Positions 22,486 to 32,542 of a stretch of DNA of 64,000 bases are shown one piece after another (position 1 is the first letter of the stretch; each line of letters starts with the position of its first letter). The DNA is taken from positions 1,798,001 through 1,862,000 of the forward strand of contig JANFNE010000004.1 in assembly GCA_024867545.1 (NCBI GenBank). The letters are read 5' to 3'. Source of the stretch: Phytopythium helicoides. Its lineage: Eukaryota > Oomycota > Peronosporomycetes > Pythiales > Pythiaceae. Made by a program: the position numbers and the translations under genes. The notes beneath the pieces were generated by a model. It did no database searches and was not told where the DNA came from. It saw nothing but the letters and a program-made list of their open reading frames with translations.

Positions 22486-24351
22486 TCATGCTGCTTCGTT
22501 CAACTCTGCATCCGACTCGATGATGACTACTTGGTCATCACGAATTGCTTTTGACAGCCCTAGTGCTCGTTCGGAGACTCCCTGAGCTTTCCGCTTGGCA
22601 GCAAGGCGCTTCGGGGTCGAAGGGCTTACTTTGGCCTCGTGGATTTTGGAAATGTGATTCTTCAGATAGACTTTCGCCCAAATCGGCCCTCGCACCCCTC
22701 ATGGGGGCATACGAATCGCTGAGACTTGATCGCATCGTGCGCAGCGTTATAATGCGCCATCATGTTCGTTTTGCGCGTGTACATCTTGTCACAGCCTGGC
22801 ACGGGGCACGCAAACTCTTTGCGGTCGTTTACCGGCTCAAAATGAGTGCGTACGTGGCTGCGAAGATTCGACTGGCGCTTGAATGATCTGGAGCAAATTG
22901 CACATACGAGTGGATGCTTTGGGGCCTCTGAGGGGGAATACTTCATCTGCAGAGGTCTCCGCCGCATGCTTGTCACCCGCCACAACGTTCGGCTGGCCCT
23001 TCGCGTGCACCTTCTCTAAGTGTTCGTTTTTCTCCTCGAGTGAAAAGAACATCTCGTCGCATCCTTCCACCTCGCACAGCATCACCTTCGTAGCTACAGG
23101 TTTGTCTCCACCATGGCCACGCAAGTGCCGGTTAAGCAAAAACCGCTTGGCGAACCGCTCCGAGCACACTTCGCACTCGAACGGTAGCGTTCCAGTGTGC
23201 ACAAATGAATGCGCCTGAAGTAAAGACTTCTTCTTGAAAGCGAGCTGACACACGGAGCACGTGTATGGACGGTCGCTATTGAGGTGCGAGCGGTTCATGT
23301 GACGCACTAATCCGTGCTTGTACGCAAATCGTGCCTGGCAGAGGTCGCAATTGAAGGGCTTCTCTTCCTTCATGCTGCTGTGAGCCGCTGAAACATGGCG
23401 AGTGAGATGTTCCCGTTTCGAGTAGCTTTTCGAGCATCCTGGGAAAGAACACACAAAGACTGAGTGGCCCTGCTGCTGTCTGTGGCACTCGAGCGCATGT
23501 CTTGTCGGGAACTCCTGCCCACATTGCGAACACGCGAACTGGACCCCATTCGCAGCTAGAGAGGAAAGCGAAAAATTTAGACCAGCGCACGTTACGTCAT
23601 AGAGAAAGCGGCACGCACGTACCTTTGTGATATCGGCGGATATGCTTGGTCCACGCCATCTTTTCCCTGAACCGGTCTCCGCACGTCTTGAACGGACAAC
23701 CGAAGAAGTGTGCCTTGCGAAAATGTTCATGCCGCTCATGTCGCGTCAAGAACGGCCTGCTTACAAGCGCGACAAGCGTGCGTGACCCCTTCAACTTCTG
23801 CTCGCCAGCACACAAAAGTTAGTCCGTCATTCCACAGACCAGCATGAACAGATTCCAGTATCCTCACTGATGTGATCCTTCTCATGCTTGTACAATTCAT
23901 CCTTTGTCCGGAACGCCAGTCGACACTGTTCGCACTCGAATGGCCGCTCATCGCTCTTGTGTCGCCGCTTGAGATGCCGCACCAGCGCATGTTTGAAAGA
24001 GAACTCCCGTCCGCACAGTGAGCAGAAAAACTCGGCCGTGTGATTCACGATCGGCTCCACCTCCATCAGCGTCTCATCACTAGCAGATTGCTCGCTCTTG
24101 AATAGCTCCACCGCAGCCTTTTCCTTCTTCTCCGCCTTGATTTTCCACTCGACTTTTTCATTTTCCTCATCTTCCGACGCGCTCGACGCGCTTTCAGGCG
24201 ACCAGTCGCTCTCGGAAGCACCAGAACTCGCCAAACTCCAGTTGGGGGCGCTAACCAACGCGATGGAGCCGCTCTTCTCGCCATCGGAGCCCACGCGGCG
24301 GCGCTTACGCGGCGTCAGCCGCTCGCCATCGCCCGGCGCTCGAGGAGCCAT
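22486..24351 (-). CDS. C2H2 zinc-finger protein with 13 fingers
   Basis: Nuclear DNA/RNA-binding protein of about 575 residues. Exons: 24351-23868, 23797-23623 and 23555-22486, with GT-AG introns of about 70 bp. The leader has a basic stretch (TPRKRRRVG) that can serve as a nuclear localisation signal, then an acidic region. I count 13 C2H2 fingers in order, from FCSLCGREFSFKHALVRHLK to FVCPHEGCEGRFGRKVYLKN. Several have the CX4C spacing and short linkers typical of TFIIIA-like proteins, which usually have nine. One-base indels at about 23755, 22947 and 22680 interrupt the frame. Total coding length is consistent only after correcting them. It could be a TFIIIA relative or a lineage-specific factor; target unknown. 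Confidence 0.83.
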
Positions 24352-24378
24352 CCGTCCTTGTCACAATTGACACGCTCC

Positions 24379-24440
24379 GATCGGATTTCGATCAGGATCC
24401 GATCAGAATCCGATCGATATCCGATCGGGATCCGATCGAG
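24379..24440. repeat. 11-bp tandem repeat (GATCNGNATCC-like)
   Basis: Five consecutive 11-mers begin at 24379, 24390, 24401, 24412 and 24423, each starting with GATC. Four of them end ATCC and the first ends in TTTC. A partial sixth follows. The array sits in the 275-bp divergent promoter between the zinc-finger gene and CFAP20. Confidence 0.8.
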
Positions 24441-24626
24441 TTGGTGGTTTCGCGTCGTTTCAAGATGCAGTTTGGAAATTGCTTTTTATTGAGCTAAAGA
24501 AAGTTGTGAAGGCGACTCGACAGGCAGCAGCAGTCACCGAGTCGCCGCACTGCGTTTGCGTTGGTCTCGACTGTGGCTTTACTGAGCTCCGAGATTCTTG
24601 AGGAAGATTGAAGCTGCAAGTGCGAA

Positions 24627-25323
24627 ATGTTCAAGAACACGTTCCAGTCGGGATTCTTGTCGATCCTTTACAGCATCGGGTGAGTCTTACCGCTCTTTCC
24701 AGCTCATGGTATTCAATGTTAGTGACGATTTGTGAATGGCATTGTAGGAGCAAGCCGCTGCAGATTTGGGATAAGCAGGTGCGCAATGGGCACATCAAGC
24801 GCATCACGGACCAGGACATCCAGTCGTCGGTGCTCGAGATTATGGGCACGAACGTGAGCACCAACTTCATCACGTGCCCAGCGCAACCGGCCAAGACACT
24901 GGGCATCAAACTGCCATTCTGGTCATGATCATCAAGAACCTCAAAAAGTACTTCACGTTCGAGGTGCAGGTGCTCGACGACAAGAACGTTCGACGTCGCT
25001 TCCGCGCGTCTAATTACCAGAGCTCCACGCGCGTCAAGCCCTTTATCTGCACCATGCCCATGCGTCTCGATGAAGGGTGGAACCAGATCCAGTTCAACCT
25101 TTCGGACTTTACGCGGCGCGCCTACGGCACCAATTACATTGAAACGCTACGCGTGCAAATCCACGCCAACTGTCGCATCCGACGCATCTACTTCTCCGAC
25201 CGATTGTACTCGGAGGAGGAGTTGCCGCCCGAGTTCAAGCTCTTCCTTCCCGTCCCCAAGGCCAATAACGCAACGAGTAACGAGCAGCCAAAGCAAGCAG
25301 CTCCGGCTGACCAGACGATGTGA
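24627..25323 (+). CDS. CFAP20: CFAP20/Bug22 ciliary protein
   Basis: Cilia- and flagella-associated protein 20 (GTL3/Bug22), an inner-junction protein of axonemal doublets, extremely conserved. Exon 1 (24627-24679) encodes [18 protein letters not shown]; exon 2 (24748-25323) carries [57 protein letters not shown] and [16 protein letters not shown]. The intron is 24680-24747, GT-AG, phase 2. One missing base near 24921 (in KLPF-LVMII) shifts the frame. Given near-invariance of this protein, that is a sequence error. Length is about 209 residues with a variable Gln/Ala tail. It fits a flagellate zoospore former. Confidence 0.96.
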
Positions 25324-25827
25324 TCTCGTCTCGCGCTTTCTTCAGTGACGCGTTCATTGTTTACTGGCACGCAAAATGGCGTTAAGGTCACAGAACACGC
25401 ACAAAATGTAGCTCAGGATCATTTTTTTTTTTTTAATTTGCCAATGTGCATTTCACTGTAACTGAGAGGCAATAGGCATCACTTACATCCCTTTCGCTAC
25501 GTTGATCAGATCGAAAACTTTTTTTCGGCCCGTTAATGATGTCCTTCGAAACAAAACAATTCCACTCTATACTTTGCTCATGAAAACCCAATCGAACATT
25601 CTCGCAAGTGCTTTGGCAGCACACATTGACTGAGACCAGTGTTCAAAACTAATATTGCTAGCACTCGCCTTCGGCTCGCGGGTATGGCCGTGGTAAGCCC
25701 GGCATCCTACGATAAAAGACGATGACTGGGAATGGAACCCAGTGAAAATGCAACAATGCCTGAGTATACAGTGCTATCTGCGGGCAACGCTGGGTGCACC
25801 TGGAGACACTTTGTGGCCCCTGATGTG
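25324..25827. other. 3' flank of the Fanzor gene, candidate omega-RNA region
   Basis: A 500-bp gap between CFAP20 and the Fanzor stop codon. The part next to Fanzor (25660-25827) is GC-richer than its surroundings and holds several short stems, for example ACTGGG/CCCAGT around 25725-25745 and the GCC-TTC-GGC element near 25668. Fanzor and TnpB guide RNAs normally derive from the 3' end of the gene, so this is where an omega-RNA would be expected. That placement is inference. Confidence 0.3.
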
Positions 25828-27807
25828 TTAAGTTGGCGCTCGGCAAAAAACGTTAGGTCTTGGTTGACCACGGAGCATGTAGAAGAGAAGCACCAGCATG
25901 TTCTTCGAGGCGTTGACGTCGCGGTTCACAGTAGTACCAAAACAGCCATTGGATCGACAATGGAGCACACTATAAACCTTGCACGTCCGCCACTCCTTGT
26001 CCGTGCTGTTCTTGACCTTGCAGAGGAGGAGACTGTACTGGTATTCTAGCTGCCGGTGGCAACGTGAGTGAAGCTTGCTGGTGCGAAACTCATCAATTGG
26101 CTGTACACGACAGTAGTTTCTCAATGTGTGCTCGAGCCTTTTGACCGGCCCCGCGAGGCACTTCTTGATGAGTCCAGAGTAATCGGTATTGCTCCAATCT
26201 CCAAATCCAACCACCGTTCGCCTGCCTGCTTGCTGGGTCAGTCTCCGGCAGAGTTCATGTAGCTTCTTCTGCGCAAAAGATGTACCGTCCAAAACGCAGG
26301 TTGCGGAATCCCTTCGCCCGTGAAAATCCTAGCAGGTTTTCCATATGTGGAATAACGTATCGTGTGTACGTTTCCAGCAGCTCGAGCGACGCGGTCTTCT
26401 TCGACGGCATCTGACGCTCGGCCGCCAAAATGTCGGGACGCCGCTCCTTCCAGCAAGCTATCTTCTGGTTGCTCTTGTGGTAGCGAGCATCCTCGTAGAA
26501 CTCACGAGAAGAGCAGTGGATAGTCTCGCCGTCCTGGTTGGTTGCTACAAACAGATCTCGTCTGCTAGGATCTAGGCTCCACATGACATCATAATCCTTT
26601 TCCCTGAGTGGGCGGTCTGTCGCCGGATGGGTTTTCCGCATGACAATACTGACAGCCTTTCCGTCCGTCACGATCTCTCCTGCGAACTTCTTGTTGGCTG
26701 TTTCAAACTTCTCGATATTGAAGAGACTGTGCCACCATTCGTCTGCGACAGCATTCCATCGTCACCTTGAGGAGGCACGCGAACACCAGCACGTAGAAGT
26801 AGGCTGCGGAGCGCCGTCTTGCACATCTTGAAGTGCGAGCACTTGAACCCATTCTTCGTCGGCAGGAGACTGAACGTGCGGACCTCTGGGATGTCCTGTC
26901 GATGCTGAAACCGGCGATTCCTCTCCTCAATGTCGGTCAGAATCATGTAGGTGAGAGGAAGCAATCTGTTAGCCTCGTCGGACAAGTAGCCGCTCTCGTT
27001 GCGCGGGATCTGCTCTCGCCAAGCCTGCACCTCGGTATCGTTGCCGTTGTAGACAGGGTCCAGGATGCTCTTGATCATGACGTAGGCCTCAGCACCATTC
27101 AAGTCATAGACCCGCTTGATGTGACGGTGAAAGCGACGGTAGAAGTTGCGTACGATCGCGTTCTTGGTGTTAGTGGCCATCATTTGGGCTGCGTTCTGCT
27201 GCCACCCAGCGGTAATCTGCCGGTTGCTTGCACGTCGAGTGTCCTCACCTCGCCAAGTGTTGTACAGCGTGACTGATTGCTGGAATGCAGGAGACCCGAG
27301 TGTGGAGTTGGCGTTGCAAACACACGATAGGCATCTGTAGAAGAAGACCTGGTTGAGTGGCTCCACTGCATCGCCCAGCTGACACATCCGCACGGCGTGG
27401 ATGTTGGCGAGGACGTAAGCCTCCAGCACGGCCTGGTCCATATCCGCCAGCACGGACTCCCACGGCAAAGTCATGGCCTCATCGCTCTTGCAAAACGCCT
27501 TGAGCGACGTCTTGACGCACACAAGCGAGGATTTGGCGTTAGCTGCGTCACGAGCTTCGACTTCGGCCCGTCGCCTCTTTGACTGACTCTTGCGTGGTTC
27601 TGCACTGCGTTTCTTCCTTTTAGACCTAGCACTGCCTGACGTCGGACCAGCTGCACGTGTTGTCTTGGACCGACCTCGACGAGTTGCTGAAGCAGCTCTA
27701 CTCGTTGTGGATCTGCATAGCCCTGCGGCAGCTTGTCTGATCTTGGACCTGCCTCGCCGGGGACCTGGATCGCCCTCCTTGCCCGATCGAGCGCGCTTGT
27801 TTGCCAT
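25828..27807 (-). CDS. Fanzor: eukaryotic TnpB-like RNA-guided nuclease
   Basis: Homologue of Fanzor proteins, eukaryotic relatives of transposon TnpB that use an omega-RNA to cut DNA. About 659 residues from the ATG at 27807 (good context, GCCACCATGG). The N-terminus is a lysine/arginine-rich tail with RRGRSK-type repeats, plausibly a nuclear signal. Seen near the C-terminus: RuvC-I LDPSRRDLFVA with its aspartate, VVGFGDWSNTD, IDEFRTSK with a glutamate, a zinc-binding region (RCHRQL ... LHCRSNGCFG) and RuvC-III VNRDVNASKNML with its aspartate. Where most relatives have a first Cys in TSKxCSxC, this copy has His. Two compensating one-base indels (about 26748 and 26293) interrupt the frame. 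Activity and element borders are unknown. Confidence 0.88.
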
Positions 27808-28123
27808 GGTGGCAAATTACACTGTGAGTAGGGAGATCAGGGTCGGCAGCCGCTTTCGTTCGTTGCCGTTCGAGAGCGAGTGGGCGCTTGACAATTCAAA
27901 ACATGCTATTGTCTCATCATGACCGTTTACGTGTATGCAGGCAGAGCGGCAAAGGCCGCTTTACTAGCTTGCCGAGGCTCATGATGGAGCTCTGGAGATC
28001 CTTCCTATGGCATCTTCAACAAGCAATATGAAGTGTCCATGCAGTGCTGTTGTCATCGCTGGGGAGGGCATCGCGCAACCCGCTTGAAGCTGATGAACTG
28101 CGCTGCCAGCTTGTCAATTGGGC
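27808..28123. other. 5' flank of the Fanzor gene
   Basis: About 315 bp without a gene. A small hairpin AGCGGC-AAAG-GCCGCT lies near 27945. The stretch runs up to the large palindrome and is the likely promoter side of the Fanzor gene. Confidence 0.35.
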
Positions 28124-28185
28124 AGTACCGTAAGTTACGCTCTTGAAGACACACCTGTGTCTTCAAGAGCGTAACTTACGGTACT
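28124..28185. repeat. 62-bp near-perfect palindrome (30-bp arms, 2-nt centre)
   Basis: The left arm 28124-28153 is the exact reverse complement of the right arm 28156-28185, leaving only CC in the centre. The arm begins AGTACCGTAAGTTACGCTC. The pairing stops abruptly on both sides. It lies 317 bp upstream of the Fanzor start and 218 bp from an LRR relic. Possible roles: a fold-back or transposon end, or a cruciform-forming site. Transcribed, it would give a very stable hairpin RNA. Confidence 0.95.
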
Positions 28186-28403
28186 TGCGTAACTTTCTTG
28201 CCGTAACGACAGGTTTATTTAGTTTCACGTCTCCTTTTCCACGTTTTCCGGTTGAGTGGGAGTTTACGTCGATCGTTGTGATGAGAAAGGTGAATGTAAA
28301 AGTGGAGGTTTTTGTGGCCATCTACCACAGCGCCAATGCCGGGTACCCCGGCCATTCAAATCCCCTCACCAGCGATTCCCTTCAAAAGCAGAACCTTTGC
28401 GCG

Positions 28404-28625
28404 TTTGAAGTACTCCGACTCTGTTCGCAGCATACAAATCAACCCTCGCATGAGGCGCATCGATGTACGCGAGCTCTGGAATGTCGACATCTGTAAATTT
28501 CATAATCTAGACTTGTGCTCGCAATGATCGATGTTTCAAATGCTCGGGAGAGAAGATATTGCCAGCATTATCAACTTGCAAACGAGTGCAATCGAAGCAT
28601 AGTTGACAGCATTGGTGAGACTCGA
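28404..28625 (-). pseudogene. Relic of the LRR family C-terminus
   Basis: At nucleotide level this stretch aligns with the 3' end of LRR-A (20103-20330). Shared blocks include TTGAAGTACTCCG, CAAATCAACCCTC, CATCGATGTAC and GAGCTCTGGAA in the same order. It has stops, deletions and no reading frame, and homology fades above about 28625. It is a decayed sixth copy lying next to LRR-B in the same orientation. Confidence 0.7.
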
Positions 28626-29154
28626 TCATCTCAATACAAGACGTGTGCGTTCTGGAGCACTGGATTTTGAAGGCATCAAGTTGAGTCAACAAAGTTAGAC
28701 AGCCCAATCTCAGATCTCACGGTGTTGTCGACGGAGAAGCAACGAAACGCCAAAGTATATCATTCAATAGTATTGGATCAACGCCTTGAAGGGGAGATGT
28801 GCTATAATCTCTTGTATGTCTCCTATTATGCAGTTGAGGCTGCCGCAGTATCCATATCAATATTGAACGCAACGAGTATGTTGACCCATAAGGTATTGTG
28901 AAATTATTGCTGCCTTGTACCCAGCACTACTACGCCGATTCTGTTTAGCTACCGGTGCTCCAACTCGCGTCACTCTGGTTTTCTTCAGAAAATGTTCTTG
29001 GCATGCAACTAGTGTTGAAGCGAATTGAAATCTAGTGGCAATGCTCTTGTGATCACTGAAAGGCTGTCCTACAAATTGGAAATGTAGTCGAGCTTCTCGG
29101 CTCCTTGATTTCGACATATCGCCCCCTCGTGTTTCAACTCGTAGCCTTCACCAA
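28626..29154. other. Degenerate region between LRR relic and LRR-B
   Basis: About 530 AT-richer bases without a gene. It may hold further unrecognisable remains of the decayed LRR copy, but I could not align them by eye. Confidence 0.3.
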
Positions 29155-31029
29155 TCAAAAATAGTAACGTACTGGCTGGAAGTAGTTTGACGAAGTTGGC
29201 TGAGTGGTAGCCCTCCCGGAGATAACATCACTCTTCGATTTTCCAGTTTTCAAATTGCTGGCAAATATGCAATCGCGTCCCCCACAAATTATGGAGCGAA
29301 TGCTGGGCAACCCTTTGCCATAGTCGTCTACAAGAGTCGAGAAATCTGCATCATCAGGGATCGTAAGAGTCGTGAGATTCGGAAGTCCACGTAACCACGA
29401 CAGATCCTTGATCTTCGTTCCGTCTAACGAGAGCTCTCTTAGGTTGCGTAGGTTTCCAAGCGGAGAGATGTCCTTTATTGATGTATCGGAGAGGTCTAGT
29501 GTCTCCATGTGCTCCATACATGCTAGCACCGAGATGTCCGGAATTGATTGGCCGGATATATCCAAATCTCGAAGTTTGACAAGAGCCTCTAAAAAATGGA
29601 AATCCTTGATTCTGCACAAGGAAGGCAGCTCCAGCTTCCTGAGGTTGCGCAGCTTTGCGATCAGAGAAAAATCGACAGTGCTGCCCTACATTAGGAATTT
29701 TCTTTCGGGCGACGGGTTCAAAATCCACCAACACAAGCTCAGTGAGCTTCTTCAAATTGGTGAGATCAAGTTCGGCGAAGAAAAAGCGCCCATCGAGCTG
29801 CAGAGCCTTGATATTCGGAAAGATCGCGTTCAGGGAGCAACGAAGATTTCTATCGTTCAAATTCCAGGAAGTGAGAGTCACGTTGAGCACTTGTGGAAGC
29901 GGGTGATCGGGAGATAGTGCTACTGGCGATAAGAGATTTCGGAGACTTGGGAGCGAGGCCAGAACCCATGCAGTGCTAGAGTCCATCCACACTTCTGAAG
30001 ACCGTTGATCGAGTGACTCGAGTTTCTTCATATTGGCGATTGGACTCCAGTCTGTCCCTGTTTTAGCGCTAACCTTCAAGCTCTTGAGCTCGGTCAGCGG
30101 AGCAAGGGTAGACAAATCACTTAAGTTTCTCGAAGCCCAGATCAAGACTAATGAGGTTTACAAGCGGTGACAGCGATGCTAAACCGGCGACTTCAGCATA
30201 CGATGAAAACACCAACTCAAGATATCGCAAGTTCACGAGCGATGAGACGGCTGCAATGAATTCGCTGGCTGTTATCGTCCAGGTGGAAGTTCTAGTCCTG
30301 GGTGCCACCAGGGACTTGAGTGTTGAAGCGGAAGTCTGGAGCAGTTGCAGATCATTGACTAAACATCCTCTGATGTCGAGTTTCTCCAGCCTTTTCAGAT
30401 GATTAAGCGAGTCGAGATTGACGTTAACTCCGCATAAGTTTAGTTCAGGACAGATTAGGTAGTTTCTCGAGAATGGAGAGATGAGCTTCGTCTCTAGAGG
30501 AGGATCCCAGAAATCTTGATTTCGAGACCAAAGTGAGCCTCCTGACTGACGTGAGCGGCCCCATTACGTCGATCCCCTCCAGTGGGACGATCCACGGAAG
30601 CTCTACCGCCTCAAGGTTGGGGAAAGCAGCTAACGCAGCGAAATCGTTCGTGCTTGTGCTGCCCAGGTCCAGCTCCGTGATTTGCTGCACTGGGAAGTAC
30701 CAAGTCATGAGATTCACGTTCTTCGTAGAGAAAATCTTGACCTTGCGCAGCGCCGGGAAGTGGTGAAGCAGCGGCTGCTGCCACTCTTCTTGGCTCAAAA
30801 TGACGGCCGTAACCTCGTTCTTCATGGAAAACTCGCGAAGCACTTGATGAGCCAGCCAGCGAACCGGTGGGATCCTCCAGTTGCCCAACGCGAAGAACTC
30901 GCAGCGAAACGAGCAGTGCACGACCGCGTGGCTGAGCGTGAGCACTCGCAGTCTCTCGTCGTGCGTCAGGAAGGAGGCGAGCAGGCGCCCCACGGCGTCC
31001 TGCGCCTCGAGTAGGTCGGTCAGCAGCAT
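29155..31029 (-). CDS. LRR protein, family member B
   Basis: About 623 residues after joining frames. The ATG at 31029 begins the shared module (MLLTDLLEAQDAVGRLLASF, WRIPPVRWLAHQVLREFSM, WQQPLLHHFPAL). SDS22-style repeats follow, with clear units such as SIPDISVLACMEHMETLDL and SIKDISPLGNLRNLRELSL. The C-terminus is more divergent than in the other copies (SNYFQPVRYYF), but the Y-F-x-x-V-x-Y-Y-F pattern is kept. One-base shifts at about 30455, 30125 and 29680 interrupt it. Because its end is divergent and a dead copy lies beside it, real decay is possible here as well as sequence error. Function unknown. Confidence 0.7.
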
Positions 31030-31480
31030 GATTGCAAGTTACTGGTTTTTCTGATGCTTGTCATCGGTTGCAGAAGATTTGTACAGATGGAAAGGAGTCA
31101 TGTGATGTTTTGTAATAGTGTATGAGACGTTACTGTCAGGACGTAGATTAAGTGCCGATCGTTTAGCTTTAGTGTCGTCAAACTCAAGAAGGAAGCACCA
31201 ATTGTTCAATCGTTTCACATGCTTGTGAGGAGTGTGGTTGAGCTGTCTTCGGTGTTGATGGCGTTTAACTCGAAAAGGTTGGATAAACTCGTCCACATAT
31301 TACTGGTGCCACGGAGCGATTTCATCCTGCTCTCCAAAACTGAGGTGTTTCAGTGCAACTACATCTTCAGCTATAGAAACGACAAGACGTTCGGCGCTCT
31401 CTAGATGTCAACTGCTGTGGATTATTGGTTTGGCATAACAAGGAATTCGAGCAAGCCTTGTTGTGCATCGGCGTACTCTA
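31030..31480. other. Intergenic region between LRR-B and ARL6
   Basis: About 450 bp: upstream region of LRR-B and 3' region of ARL6. No supported gene. Confidence 0.35.
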
Positions 31481-32251
31481 TCACTTTCTCGACTTACTTT
31501 TGGCGAACTGGTCGGCCAGCCAGGTAATACCCTCCTCGACTCCACGCCCTGTGATGGCGTTACTCGCGCTGCTCAGACCCAGTCGGTAAAGTCAGATCTA
31601 CGAAGTTATGAGATTGAAGAATGAGAATGGTCACGTACGCAATATGCCAGGACTTTCCAGGTAGCTTTTCGAGCTCAAGCTGCTCCATGCACTCGACAGG
31701 TGTGAGCGCGTTTGCAAGGTCCATCTTGTTCGCGAAGAACAGAATTGGAATGCGGCGGCTCGCGAACTCTTTGTGCTCCACGAGTTGCTCGAGTTCGTCC
31801 TTGGCCACACACATGCGAATGGTGTCGGTCGAGTCGAGCACGTAAATGATGGCCTGGCAATTCATGGCGTTATTAGTGTTGGCTAACATGGGTAAAGGGG
31901 GAAAGTCGGGGAACACACCTGGACGTCGCTGTAGTAGTTTTCCCACAGATTGCGATAGCGACTCTGCAAACATCGTGACATCTCTGCATTAGCTTTTGTG
32001 ACCAAATAGTTTGGATCCTCAAGACAGTTTACCTGTCCAGACATGTCAAAGACGGTGAAGTTGAGGTTGGACTTGGTGAACTCCTCGACCTGGAAGCCGA
32101 TCGTGGGCACAACCTCTCTACTTTGCGACTTCTTGGGCTTGAGGTGGTTCACGAGCGTTGTCTTGCCGCTGTTGTCGAGTCCGACGACCAGGATGCGCAC
32201 CTGTGTCTTCTTGATGCCTAACGCATTGGTGAGCGTCTTGAACAACCCCAT
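31481..32251 (-). CDS. ARL6: ARF-like GTPase ARL6 (BBS3)
   Basis: Small GTPase of 188 residues that recruits the BBSome to membranes at the ciliary base. Four exons: 32251-32033, 31963-31919, 31853-31639 and 31568-31481, with three GT-AG introns of 65-70 bp. Exon lengths sum to a multiple of three with no indel. Motifs: P-loop GLDNSGKTT, switch I VPTIGF, FDMSGQ-SRYRNLWENYY (the DMSGQ form is typical of ARL6), ILFFANKMDL and the G5-type AASNAIT. The C-terminus GVEEGITWLADQFAKSKSRK also fits ARL6. The second residue is glycine (MGLFKTL). With CFAP20 it is the second ciliary gene of the window. Confidence 0.95.
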
Positions 32252-32542
32252 GGCTCTCGCTCCCTCGTCCGCCCGTCGACTCAAATGCCGCTAGCGGTCA
32301 ACCACGCAATGGCAGCTCCTCACCAGCCCTCGAAACCCCGTCGTCCGCTAATTTTAACCCAACGACGCTGCTTGCAGGGCGTTGCAACTTGAAGCTCTCC
32401 ATCTTTGGTAGTTGCCGTTGTGTAGCCATCATCTCACATCCCACTTCAACATGTGCACATTCCGTGTTAAGCTGCTCAAAGGCACCTTTTGTTACGGTAT
32501 GCTGCAGGTACAAAACGAAGAGCTCTCTCATTGAGAAGAAGC

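Noticed and set aside
25660..25750. tRNA gene in the Fanzor 3' flank
   Set aside because: Short stems are present but no TPsiC-loop motif, anticodon stem or 7-bp acceptor pairing can be laid out.
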